From Actinacidiphila epipremni (GTDB lineage Bacteria; Actinomycetota; Actinomycetes; Streptomycetales; Streptomycetaceae): a DNA stretch of 64,000 bases. Positions within the stretch are counted from its first letter, which is position 1. Every line of letters begins with the position of its first letter. Positions 38,855 through 53,482 of the stretch are shown piece by piece. A program made the translations under genes and the position numbers. Where the stretch lies: the NCBI RefSeq assembly GCF_012034175.1, contig NZ_JAATEJ010000002.1, positions 310,001-374,000 of the forward strand, in the 5' to 3' direction. The notes under the pieces were generated by a model. The model searched no databases. It had not been told where the DNA came from and saw only the letters and a list, made by a program, of their open reading frames with translations.

Positions 38855-40257
38855 CGGACGACCTCTCGCAGGGCGCGCTTGTCCACCTTGCCGCCGTGGT
38901 TGCGGGGCAGGGCGTCGAGCGTGATCAGGTGGTGCGGCTGCTCGTGGGGGGCCAGCCGGGTCTTGAGGAAGGCGCGCAGCTCGGTGTGGTCGGCGGCGCC
39001 GACGACGGCGACGGCGACCGCGGTGCCGAGCGCGTCGTGCGGGACGCCGAAGGCGGCGGCCTCGACGACGCCGGGGTGCTCGTAGACGGCCTCCTCGACG
39101 TGCAGCGTGGAGACCTTGTGCGCACCGGACTTGACGATGTCGCTCTCCCGGTCGACCAGGTAGAGGTAGCCGTCGGCGTCGAGGCGGCCGAGGTCGCCCA
39201 TGCGGATCCAGCCGTCGCGGAAGACGCTGCCGGAGGCGGCCTCGTCGCCGTAGTAGTGGCGGCTGGCGGTGGGCGAGCGCATCCACACCTCGCCGGTCTG
39301 GCCGGCCGGCAGCGGTGCGCCCTCGGCGGTGGCGATGCGGACGGCGCCACCGGAGGCGGGGCGGCCGACGCTGGAGGGGCGGCCGGCGTCGTAGAGCATC
39401 ACGGTCTGCGCGGGCGCGGCCTCGGTGGAGGTGTAGTAGTTGGCGATCGTGGCGCGCGGGAAGGCCGCGGTGAGCTCGGCGGCGATCCGGGCCGGGAGCG
39501 GGGCGGCGGCGGAGCCGAGCAGCAGCACGCTGGACAGGTCGGCCTTCACGTGGGCCCCGGCGGCGAGCAGTTCGATGGCCATGGTGGGGACGAGGAAGAC
39601 GGTGCCGGCGCGGTGCTCCTCGATCATGCGGGCGAAGCGCCCGGGCGTGAAGCGGCCGAGGGTGAGCACGGCGGGGTGGGCGCCGACGGCGTTGGCGAGC
39701 ATCCACTGGCCGGCGTTGGTGCCGATGGGGAAGGCGTGCGCGAGGGTCTGCGAGTGTGCGAACGGCCGCCGCCTGCCGCCCCATCCGTAGCCGAGGTTGG
39801 CGTGGCTGGCGGCAACGCCCTTGGGGCGCCCGGTGGTTCCGGAGGTGTAGAGGATCTGGGCGAGGTCGCCGGCCGCGGGCTGCGGCAGCCCGCCTGCCGG
39901 TTCCGGTTCCGCGGTGGGCAGTTCGCCGGGGCGCAGGACGAGCGTGGCGCCGCAGTGGGCGAGCCGGGTGTCGAGGTCGGCGGCGGCGAGCTGGTCGGAC
40001 AGCGGTACGGCGACGGCGCCGGCCTTCAGGACGCCGAAGAAGGCGACGGCGTAGTCGATCCAGTCGGCGTTGCCGAAGACCAGGCCGATCCGGTCGCCGT
40101 GGGCGACACCGCGGCGCAGCAGCCCGGCGGCGACGGCGTCGGAGCGCCGCCACCAGTTTTCGAAAGTAAGGTTTCCTGCCCCCGCAACTTTCAAGGCAGT
40201 GCGGTCGGATTCCGCTTCCGCGCGTATGCGCAGCAGTTCGGACAGGGTCGTGCCCAC
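38851..40257 (-). CDS. Stand-alone AMP-dependent acid ligase (acyl-CoA/acyl-PCP loading)
   Basis: A 468-residue adenylate-forming enzyme: P-loop-like ILYTSGTTGRPKGV, NYYTSTEAAPAQTV, RMGDLGRLDADGYLYLVDRESD and the C-terminal GGKVDKRAL lysine. The architecture is that of free-standing acyl-CoA/aryl ligases and not of an NRPS A domain, so the Ser/Gly code does not apply. It probably loads a carboxylic acid, possibly the hydrazinoacetate-type unit or a fatty acid, onto the adjacent PCP. I prefer GTG at 40257 (GGGGGA upstream) to GTG at 40290 because an inverted repeat spans the latter. First gene of the leftward operon. Confidence 0.85.
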   Translation of the reverse strand: MGTTLSELLRIRAEAESDRTALKVAGAGNLTFENWWRRSDAVAAGLLRRGVAHGDRIGLVFGNADWIDYAVAFFGVLKAGAVAVPLSDQLAAADLDTRLAHCGATLVLRPGELPTAEPEPAGGLPQPAAGDLAQILYTSGTTGRPKGVAASHANLGYGWGGRRRPFAHSQTLAHAFPIGTNAGQWMLANAVGAHPAVLTLGRFTPGRFARMIEEHRAGTVFLVPTMAIELLAAGAHVKADLSSVLLLGSAAAPLPARIAAELTAAFPRATIANYYTSTEAAPAQTVMLYDAGRPSSVGRPASGGAVRIATAEGAPLPAGQTGEVWMRSPTASRHYYGDEAASGSVFRDGWIRMGDLGRLDADGYLYLVDRESDIVKSGAHKVSTLHVEEAVYEHPGVVEAAAFGVPHDALGTAVAVAVVGAADHTELRAFLKTRLAPHEQPHHLITLDALPRNHGGKVDKRALREVVR

Positions 40258-40555
40258 GTGCTGATCCCCCTGGTACCGCTGGTACAACACCGGTCGGAAA
40301 CCGGTGATTTGGACGGGATCGACACCGCGCGGGCGGCGAGCACATCCCCCCGAAACTCGCTCATTGACTGAGCGGGCCTCACCCTGGCATCGTCACCCAG
40401 AACCGTCAACCCTTTCGAATGTGTCGGCCAGGTTTACGAAACCTTCCGCCGCACCATGCGTCACAGCCGCCCCGTGACCGCCATCCCGCGGCCCCGCAGC
40501 TGCGCTCCCGCACCCCCTCGCACCCCTTCGCACCGCACCGCACGTGGAGACATCT
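40258..40555. promoter_or_regulatory. Divergent promoter region with two perfect inverted repeats
   Basis: This region separates the leftward and rightward NRPS operons. CACCGGT-CGGAA-ACCGGTG at 40288-40306 is a perfect 7-bp inverted repeat. CGCTCA-TTGAC-TGAGCG at 40358-40374 is a perfect 6-bp inverted repeat whose centre forms a TTGACT -35-like hexamer for the rightward operon. No TAGCCT box of the kind found at 49310 and 62881 is present, so control here may differ. Confidence 0.6.
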
Positions 40556-46662
<6,107 letters not shown>

Positions 46663-46666
<4 letters not shown>

Positions 46667-46932
46667 CCCACACCACCCCCGACCACCTCACGGCGATCAG
46701 GGAGCGCCTGGCCGAACTCGTCGCGGAGTCCTCCGACGGCGCGATCCCGGCCGCCCGCGCCCTCGCCGCCACGACCCCGCTGTCCGACCTGGGCCTGTCC
46801 TCCCTCTCCCGGATGCGCCTGGTCGACGCGGTCGAGGACGAATACGACGTCGAGATCGACCTCGACGGCGCCGGCTGGGACCTGGTCGACGACCTCACCG
46901 CCCTCGCCACCCACCTGGCCACCCCCCGATGA
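46663..46932 (+). CDS. Free-standing peptidyl/acyl carrier protein
   Basis: An 89-residue carrier protein with Ser in DLGLSSLSRMRLVDAVEDEY as the phosphopantetheine attachment site, and flanking acidic helices. It is sandwiched by four-base ATGA overlaps between the bimodular NRPS and the condensation-like protein. It probably tethers a substrate that the latter joins to the NRPS product, or carries an intermediate for tailoring enzymes. Confidence 0.88.
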
Positions 46933-48791
46933 CCCCGCACCCCGGCGCAAGCGCCCCCGAAGCCGAGGCATACGCCACCCCTGACCCCGAGCGCGGCCCG
47001 GCCCCGAGCAGCGCGCCCGGCGCGGCAACTGCGAACGCGGGCTGCGGGCTCGTGGCAACCGCGGGCCCGGACCCCGCCACGCCCGCCGCCGCAGACGCAG
47101 GCAGCAGCCCGCAAACCACCACCCCAACCCCCGACGCCACAGGCTCGGCCGCAGCCCCAAGCCCCGCACCCAGCGCGGCAGATACGCGCCCACGACCCGA
47201 CGCGCCCGGGGGCCCGCTCGCGCCCGCCGCCGCAGACGCAGGCAGCAGCCCGCAAACCACCACCCCAACCCCCGACGCCGCAAACTCGGCCGCAGCCCCA
47301 AGCCCCGCACCCAGCGCGGCAGATACGCGCCCACGACCCGACGCGCCCGGTGTCGCAAGCGCCGGCCCGCGACCTGGTGCGCCCGCCTGGCTCACCGTCC
47401 CCTTCGCCGCCGGCGCGGACACCGCGGGGGAAGGGCCGCTCACGTGGGGGCAGTACCACATGTGGCAGCCCATGCTCCGGTACGGGCCCGCCTTCGCCAC
47501 GCTCAGCCTGCGGCAGGTGCTCGCGCTTGCCGCGCCCGGCGTGTCGGTGGACGAGTGCGCGGCGGGCATACGGCGGCTCGTCGAGAGGCACGCCGGGCTG
47601 CGGACGCGGTTCACCGAGGGCGAGGGCGAGGGCGGCGGACCCCGGCAGGTCGCCGTGGCGGAGGGCTCCTTCCTCGTCGAGGTGCACGAGGTGGCGGGCG
47701 GCTCCGAGGGCGCGCTCGCCGCGTTCGCCGAGCGGCGGTCGCGCAAGCTCGCCGCCGAGCCGTTCCGGCACAGCCACGAGTGGCCGGTGCGCTTCGGGCT
47801 GGTGTGCCGGCAGGGCAGGGTGCGGGCCGTCGTGCTGGTCTGCTCGCACCTCGCCTTCGACGGCTGGTCCGCCGATCTCGTCGGCAGGGAGCTGCGGGCG
47901 CTGCTGGGCGGCGGCCAGGACGCCGGGCAGCCCGCCGGGCAGCCCGCCGGGCAGGACGTGTGGCAGCCCCTGGACCAGGCGGCGTACGAGCAGTCGGACC
48001 GCGGCAGGCGCGAGAACGACCGGACGCTGCGGCACTGGCGGGCCCGCCTCGCCGAGGTGCCGGACGCGCCGCCCCGCCCGCCGCTCGACCGGCCCGCGGC
48101 CCCGCCGATCCAGCAGTGGTGGCTCACCTCCCCCGCACTCGCGGCGGCCTCCGTCGCGGTCGCCGACCGGACCCGTACGTCCAGCTCCACCGTGCTGCTC
48201 ACGCTCGCCGCGACCGCGCTCGCCGCCCTGCGCGGCCAGGACACCGTCCCGCTGCTGCTCATCGCCGGCAACCGGCTGACCGAGCGCCAGCAGGCGTACG
48301 CCGGGGCGACCGCGCAGGACGGCCTGCTGCTCTTCGACCGCGGGAGCACCGGCGCAAACTCCGGTCTCGACGACGCCGTACGGGAGGTCTACCGGCGCTC
48401 GGCGGCGAGCTATCTGCGGGGCCGGTTCGACCGCGCGGCGCTCACCGACCTGACCGCCGAGCTGGACGCGCGCCGCCGCCACCCCCTCGACCTCAGCGGC
48501 TACTTCAACGACGCCCGGCTCAGCCAGGACTGGGTGCTCGGGCCCGGGCCGCACCCGCGGTCCGCGCGGGGGCCGGCGTTCGTGCGGGGCTACGACCGCA
48601 ACGACATGTCCTTCTGCCTGGTCCTGGCGCAGCAGGGCGCGGACTGCCGGGTCTCGCTGCTGGCCGACACCCGGGTACTGCCCGCCGACGCCATCCCCGG
48701 CGTGCTGTCGGGCCTGGAGTCGCTGCTGTGCGAGGCCGCGACGGCGGACGTACCGCTCGCCGCCGTCCCCGCGGCCCTCGGCCTGGCCTGA
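46929..48791 (+). CDS. Degenerate condensation-domain protein with repetitive linker
   Basis: A 620-residue protein. Residues 1-150 are a disordered Pro/Ala/Thr-rich stretch containing two copies of a 47-residue repeat. Residues about 160-615 resemble an NRPS C domain (LTWGQYHMWQPML, RHAGLRTRF, GYFNDARLSQDW). The active-site motif is CSHLAFDGWS: the catalytic second His and Asp-Gly are kept, but the first His is Ser. It could still condense or release the chain from the adjacent PCP. The gene starts inside the PCP stop (ATGA) and ends the operon; 740 bases follow before the next gene. Confidence 0.8.
   Translation: MTPHPGASAPEAEAYATPDPERGPAPSSAPGAATANAGCGLVATAGPDPATPAAADAGSSPQTTTPTPDATGSAAAPSPAPSAADTRPRPDAPGGPLAPAAADAGSSPQTTTPTPDAANSAAAPSPAPSAADTRPRPDAPGVASAGPRPGAPAWLTVPFAAGADTAGEGPLTWGQYHMWQPMLRYGPAFATLSLRQVLALAAPGVSVDECAAGIRRLVERHAGLRTRFTEGEGEGGGPRQVAVAEGSFLVEVHEVAGGSEGALAAFAERRSRKLAAEPFRHSHEWPVRFGLVCRQGRVRAVVLVCSHLAFDGWSADLVGRELRALLGGGQDAGQPAGQPAGQDVWQPLDQAAYEQSDRGRRENDRTLRHWRARLAEVPDAPPRPPLDRPAAPPIQQWWLTSPALAAASVAVADRTRTSSSTVLLTLAATALAALRGQDTVPLLLIAGNRLTERQQAYAGATAQDGLLLFDRGSTGANSGLDDAVREVYRRSAASYLRGRFDRAALTDLTAELDARRRHPLDLSGYFNDARLSQDWVLGPGPHPRSARGPAFVRGYDRNDMSFCLVLAQQGADCRVSLLADTRVLPADAIPGVLSGLESLLCEAATADVPLAAVPAALGLA
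47081..47352. repeat. 141-bp direct tandem repeat in the linker of the C-domain protein
   Basis: Two copies of a 141-base unit (starting 47081 and 47222) are almost identical over at least 125 bases, including synonymous positions, and encode a 47-residue Pro/Ala/Thr-rich repeat. Such identity points to recent duplication. Copy number may vary between strains without frameshift. Confidence 0.92.
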
Positions 48792-49530
48792 CGCCGCGGC
48801 CGGCGACGTATCCGGCCACGTACCCGGCGACGCAGCCGACGACGCAGCCGACGACGTGCCCCGCGACACACCCAACGCAGCCGACACCGCACCGGTCACC
48901 GTAAAGCCGCGCGCAAAGCGCCCGTAAAGCCCGCCGGGCAGCGGCCGACGGCCCCGAAGGGCAATTTTCGGCGCCGGAACGGCCGCCTCCGCTGCACCCG
49001 TGGCACCCCCGGGCGGCCCCGCCGCCGGGACAGCCGTCCTGCGTGCCCGGGGCGCGGCCGGGGCCGCCGTTCCCGCCGCGGCGCCGCGCCCGGCCCGCGC
49101 CCGCCCGGCGCCGCGGGCCCTCCCGCGCCGCGCCCGGCCTGCGCGTTCCCGGCCCGTACGGCCGCCCCCGCGGGCACGGCGCAGGGCCGTGCGGCCCGCC
49201 GTTGCCCGCCGGACGGTCCCCGGCGGAGCCGATCGCGGCGGCCGAACGGAAGGCCAGATTCCCGGGTGCTCGGGAAGAGTTCCCCTATCTATGGGGAACG
49301 GCCGAAATCTAGCCTCATGACGGTCCTCAGGGCGCCCTGTGCAGGCAAAGTACGCGCGAAGCCCCCGGCGGCCCCCTGCCCGACCGCGCTCCACCGTCAC
49401 ACCGCCACACCGTTACAACGCCCCGCCGAAACGCCGTTTCACCGCCCCGCCGCAACGCCCGCCCGACCGTCCGTCTGTTCCACGGCACCCCCGCAGGAAG
49501 CCCCACCGCTGCCGAGCAAAGGACCGATCG
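48792..49530. other. Non-coding leader region between NRPS and hydrazine-type operons
   Basis: These 739 bases contain open frames that are Arg/Pro/Ala-rich and look like translation shadows of GC-rich DNA; I see no real gene. The notable element is the promoter at 49272-49315. If transcription starts near 49322, the MetRS-like gene has an unusually long leader of about 210 bases. No riboswitch was recognised in it. Confidence 0.5.
49272..49315 (+). promoter_or_regulatory. Palindrome + TAGCCT promoter upstream of the MetRS-like gene
   Basis: GGGAA-GAG-TTCCC (49272-49284) is followed after exactly 25 bases by TAGCCT (49310-49315), a likely -10. A further inverted repeat, GTTCCCC-N7-GGGGAAC, occupies 49279-49299 where a -35 would be. 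The same palindrome and spacing occur upstream of the cupin gene (62843-62886). This placement suits an activator binding just upstream of RNA polymerase, probably the LuxR regulator at 61995. Confidence 0.7.
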
Positions 49531-51075
49531 ATGGAACGCATGCTGGTGATCGCCCCCGGCCCCACCGCCAACGGCGATCTGCACCTCGGCCACCTGGCAG
49601 GACCCTTCCTCAGCGCGGACGTCTGCGCGAGGTTCGCGCGGGCCGCCGGCCGGGACGTCCTCTTCGGGACCGGCGTGCACTTCACCCAGAACTACATCGT
49701 GACCACCGCCCGCCGCCTCGGCGTCCCGCCGGACGAGCTGCGGACCAGGTCCGCCGAGCAGGTCGAGGGCACCCTCGCGGCGGTCGGCATCGAGCCGGAC
49801 GGCTTCGTACGCTTCGACGAGCGCTACGTCACCGGCGTCCAGCAGTTCTTCGGCCGGCTCCACGACGCCGGCAAGCTCAAGCTCCGCTCCCTGCCGTTCC
49901 CTTACGTGGCCCGCACCGGCGAATACCTCACCGACGCCTATGTGCGCGGTACGTGCCCGGTCTGCCTGTCCGAGGGGTGCGCCGGGCTGTGCGAGAGCTG
50001 CGGGCACTGGATCGCCTCCGGCGACCTGCTGGAGCCGCGCTCGACGCTGAACCCCGACGACGAGGTGGAGCTGCGCGAGGCGCAGGTGCTGGTGCTGCCC
50101 CTGGAGGAGTACCGCGAGGCGCTGACCGAATACTTCGCCGGCCTGGCCGGCACGATGCGCCCGCGGCTGGCGCGGATGGCCGAGGAGCTGCTGTCCCGCC
50201 CGCTGCCGGACTACCCGGTGACGCTGCCGATCGCCTGGGGCATCCCGGCGCCCTTCCCGAAGGTCCCCGAGGTCGAGGGCCAGGTGATCTACGCCGACTC
50301 CGAGGTGATCGCCTGGAGCATGCACAGCTCCGCGCTCGCCGCCGAGCAGCGCGGCGAGAAGCCGGCCGGCGACGACGCGCTGTGGTTCGCCGAGTCCGGC
50401 GCCCGCGTCGTCTACTTCTTCGGCTCCGACGCCGGTTTCGCCTTCGGGCTGGTCGGGGTGGCGATGCTGATGGCGCTCGGCGGCTACACGCTGCCCGCGC
50501 ACTTCGTGACCAACGAGTTCTACGAGCTGGACAACGACAAGTTCTCCACCAGCCGCGGCCATGTGGTGACCGGCCGGGGGCTGGCCGCCGAGGTGCCGCG
50601 CGACCTGATCCGCTTCTACCTCGCCGCCACCGCCCCGGACTTCCAGCGCACCAACTTCAGCCGCGCCGCCATGGACAAGGTGGTCTCCGCCCGGCTGGTG
50701 GCGCCCTGGAACCGGGTCGCGGACAAGGCCGGCCGGTTCGCCGGCGGCGGGCCGCTGCCGGTGTCGGCGCGCTCGCGGGAGGCGGCGGCGCGGACGGTGG
50801 AGCGATTTTCGGCCGGATATGACGCGCGTCGATTCAGCCTCACCGACGCCGCTTTCACGCTCACCGAGCAGCTGGGCCGGCTCGACCGGTGGGAGGTGAC
50901 CGCGGCGGACGCCGGGGACTTCTGCCACGAGGTGGACGTCTTCCTGCGCTGTGCCGCGCCGTTGCTGGTGGACCTCGCCGCGAAGGCGCTGCCCGACCTG
51001 GCCGTGCCCGCCGTCTCCTCGGTCACGGAGGTGGCGCCCCGCGTGCTGCCCCGGCTGGCCGAGATTGCGCAGTGA
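49531..51075 (+). CDS. Methionyl-tRNA-synthetase-like protein (probable hydrazine synthetase subunit)
   Basis: A 514-residue class I MetRS homologue: HLGH at 18-21 (HIGH motif), zinc knuckle Cys142/145/154/157 and KFSTS (KMSKS motif). It is placed among biosynthetic genes, so it is unlikely to be the housekeeping enzyme. In s56-p1 and triacsin biosynthesis a cupin/MetRS-like didomain protein joins N6-hydroxylysine to glycine through an N-N bond. Here the MetRS part stands alone and a cupin gene lies at 62990. By analogy it would adenylate glycine (or another acid). Its stop overlaps the next gene (GTGA). Confidence 0.82.
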   Translation: MERMLVIAPGPTANGDLHLGHLAGPFLSADVCARFARAAGRDVLFGTGVHFTQNYIVTTARRLGVPPDELRTRSAEQVEGTLAAVGIEPDGFVRFDERYVTGVQQFFGRLHDAGKLKLRSLPFPYVARTGEYLTDAYVRGTCPVCLSEGCAGLCESCGHWIASGDLLEPRSTLNPDDEVELREAQVLVLPLEEYREALTEYFAGLAGTMRPRLARMAEELLSRPLPDYPVTLPIAWGIPAPFPKVPEVEGQVIYADSEVIAWSMHSSALAAEQRGEKPAGDDALWFAESGARVVYFFGSDAGFAFGLVGVAMLMALGGYTLPAHFVTNEFYELDNDKFSTSRGHVVTGRGLAAEVPRDLIRFYLAATAPDFQRTNFSRAAMDKVVSARLVAPWNRVADKAGRFAGGGPLPVSARSREAAARTVERFSAGYDARRFSLTDAAFTLTEQLGRLDRWEVTAADAGDFCHEVDVFLRCAAPLLVDLAAKALPDLAVPAVSSVTEVAPRVLPRLAEIAQ

Positions 51076-52130
51076 GGGCCCGGTCCGCACGGGTGGTGGT
51101 GGTCGGCGCCGGGGTCACCGGGCTGCTGACGGCGGTGGAGTGCGTGCTCGCCGGCCATCACGTCACCGTGCTCGACCGCGGTGCGATCCCGGACCCGGCC
51201 GCGACCTCGTACGACCAGCACCGGGCGCTGCGCGGCCTGGCGGTCGGCGACGCGCCGGCCACCGCCCGGATGAGCCAGGCGGTGCGCCGCTGGGAGCAGT
51301 TGGAGCCGGTGCTGGGCGCGGGCTTCTACCGCCGGGTGGGCGTGGTCACGGCGTGGCCGCGCGAACGCCTCGCGGAGGTGCTGAACTTCGCGTCGGCCGC
51401 GGGTGTGCCGGTCCGGACGCTGGGCCCGGCCGCGCTGCCGCAGCTGGCCTTCCCCGCCGGGACGGTGGGTGTACGGGAGACGCGCGCGGGTGTGCTGCTG
51501 GCGGCGCGGGTGCTGCGGGCGGCGGCCAGGTGGCTCGCGGGCCGGGCCGCGGCGGCGCTGCGGCCGTACAGCCCGGTGACGGCGGTCGACGCGCATAGCG
51601 GCAAGGTCACGCTGGCCGGCGGCGAGGTGGTGGCCGGCGACATGGTGCTGGTCGCGGCGGGGCCGTGGACGGGCCGGCTGGTCGAGGTGCCCGCGGTGCT
51701 GCACCGCCAGACGATGCTCTACCTGCGGCCCTCGCCCCGGCAGGCGCGCCGCTGGCGGGGCGCCCCGGCGGTCGGCGGGCTCGGCGCGGACGGTACGGCG
51801 TGGGCGGTGCCGCCGGTGGCCGGCACGCTGCTGAAGATCAGCTCGGACGCGGTGTGCCGGCAGGTCGCCGACACCGGCGCGGACGGTGAGATCCAGACGC
51901 CGTGGGCGGAACGGCTGACGCACGCCGGGCCGCTCCGCGACCCTTCCGGCTACCAGGTGGTGGCCGTCACGGCGTGCCACTACACGACCGACACGGCGGA
52001 CGGCGGCGCGCGGCTGGCCCGGCTGGGTCCCGCGCTCTGGGCGCGTACGGCCTGCGGGGGCTCGGGGTTCTCGTCGGCGCCGCTCGTCGCGGCGACGGTG
52101 GCGCAAGCCGCCAGGGAGGCTGTTTCATGA
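51072..52130 (+). CDS. FAD-dependent DAO-type oxidoreductase
   Basis: A 352-residue flavoprotein starting with the Rossmann motif VVVVGAGVTGLLTAVE and containing TSYDQHRALRGLA and the C-terminal TACGGSGFSSAPLVA FAD segment of the D-amino-acid oxidase superfamily. In the hydrazinoacetate pathway a homologue (Spb39 in s56-p1) oxidatively cleaves the Lys-Gly hydrazine adduct to release hydrazinoacetic acid. Direct coupling to the MetRS-like gene (GTGA overlap) supports that role. The substrate assignment is inference. Confidence 0.8.
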   Translation: MRARSARVVVVGAGVTGLLTAVECVLAGHHVTVLDRGAIPDPAATSYDQHRALRGLAVGDAPATARMSQAVRRWEQLEPVLGAGFYRRVGVVTAWPRERLAEVLNFASAAGVPVRTLGPAALPQLAFPAGTVGVRETRAGVLLAARVLRAAARWLAGRAAAALRPYSPVTAVDAHSGKVTLAGGEVVAGDMVLVAAGPWTGRLVEVPAVLHRQTMLYLRPSPRQARRWRGAPAVGGLGADGTAWAVPPVAGTLLKISSDAVCRQVADTGADGEIQTPWAERLTHAGPLRDPSGYQVVAVTACHYTTDTADGGARLARLGPALWARTACGGSGFSSAPLVAATVAQAAREAVS

Positions 52131-53482
52131 CCGGCTCGACCGATGCGAACGACGCGAACGCTGCGGACGACGCGAACAACCCCGACGACGGGGCCCCGGT
52201 GAACGTGCGCGACACGCTCCGGGCCACCCCCATGCCGGTGCGCTACCTGCTGGGCGGCGTCCTGGTCAACCAGCTCTGCGCGTTCGTCCAGACGTTCCTG
52301 GTGCTGTACCTGATCCACCGGCACATGTCCGTGGACGCGGCGGGCCTGGCCCTGGTCGCGTACAGCGCGGGCACGATCCTCGGCACCATGCTGGGCGGCG
52401 AGGCCACCTCGCGGTTCGGGCCGCGGATGACGATCGTGGTGACGATGGCGGGCGCGGGGCCGCTGGTCGCGGTGATCCCGGCGCTGAGCCGGTCGAGCCT
52501 GCTGGCGCCGCTGCTGGTGGTCGTGGCGCTCGCGGGGCTGCTGGCGCAGGCGTACCGGCCGGCCGCCTCGGTGCTGCTGAGCGACCTGATGCCGGAGAAG
52601 CACCAGGTGATGGCGTTCTCGATGATGCGGATCGCGCTGAACACCGGCGCCGCGCTCGCCCCGCTCATCGCCGCCGGGCTGATCCTGGTGGACTGGGACG
52701 CGCTGTTCTGGCTGGACGGCGCGACGACGCTGGTCTACGCGGCCCTGGCCCTCGCGCTGCTGCCGCGGCAGGTGCCGGCGGCGCACGAGAAGGCCGGGGG
52801 CACGCAGGAGGCGGCCGACGGGCCCGCGCCGCTCACCGGACGGGCCGCGTACGCCGCGATGCTGCGGGACCGCAAGTACATGTTCTACCTGGCGGCGGTG
52901 CTGCTCGGCACGATCACCTACGTCCAGTCGCTCATCGCGCTGCCGTTGCAGATCGACGCCGACGACTACCCGACCGGGCTGTACAGCGCGGTGCTCACCG
53001 TGTCCTCGCTGGTGCTGATCACCTGCGAGCTGAAGGTCACCACGTACATCCTGCGGATGCCGACGCACACCGCGGTGGTGCTCGGCCACCTGGTCAACTC
53101 GCTGGGCTTTGCCGTCTACGGGCTCGCGGCGCACTCGCCCGCGTTCATCCTGATCGGCGCGGTCTTCGAGGTGAGCGGGCTGATGATCGCCGGGCCCAGC
53201 ATGTTCGCGCATCCGGCGGCCTTCCCCGCGGCGCTCAAGGCCCGCTACATCGGCACGATGCAGGCCACCGCCGGGCTCGCCTCGGCGCTCGGGCCGCTCT
53301 TCGCGGTCTTCGTCTGGACCCGGCTGGACCACGGCTTCTGGGTGCTGTGCGCGGTGGTCAACGGGGTGGCGGGCCTGCTGGCCATGGCCGGCCTCAACCG
53401 CGGGGACGGCAAGGGCAGCGCCGCCGGGCAGGACGAACCGCGTCAGGGCAAGACGGAAGAAGTCGTCGGAGGCACCGCATGA
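52127..53482 (+). CDS. MFS transporter
   Basis: A 451-residue major-facilitator protein with an Asp/Asn/Ala-rich cytoplasmic N-terminus (about 30 residues) and around 11-12 hydrophobic helices. It has a loop motif after helix 2 (GEATSRFGPRMT) and a central charged loop. It is probably an exporter of the cluster product and is the second MFS exporter in the cluster, after the one fused to the NRPS. It overlaps the preceding stop and the following start (both ATGA-type), so it is part of the same tightly coupled operon. Confidence 0.88.
   Translation: MTGSTDANDANAADDANNPDDGAPVNVRDTLRATPMPVRYLLGGVLVNQLCAFVQTFLVLYLIHRHMSVDAAGLALVAYSAGTILGTMLGGEATSRFGPRMTIVVTMAGAGPLVAVIPALSRSSLLAPLLVVVALAGLLAQAYRPAASVLLSDLMPEKHQVMAFSMMRIALNTGAALAPLIAAGLILVDWDALFWLDGATTLVYAALALALLPRQVPAAHEKAGGTQEAADGPAPLTGRAAYAAMLRDRKYMFYLAAVLLGTITYVQSLIALPLQIDADDYPTGLYSAVLTVSSLVLITCELKVTTYILRMPTHTAVVLGHLVNSLGFAVYGLAAHSPAFILIGAVFEVSGLMIAGPSMFAHPAAFPAALKARYIGTMQATAGLASALGPLFAVFVWTRLDHGFWVLCAVVNGVAGLLAMAGLNRGDGKGSAAGQDEPRQGKTEEVVGGTA

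Noticed and set aside
49317..49530. ORFs starting in the leader of the MetRS-like gene (for example ATG at 49317)
   Set aside because: Pro/Arg/Thr-rich, overlapping the inferred transcription start; the MetRS fold begins at 49531 with its own ribosome binding site.
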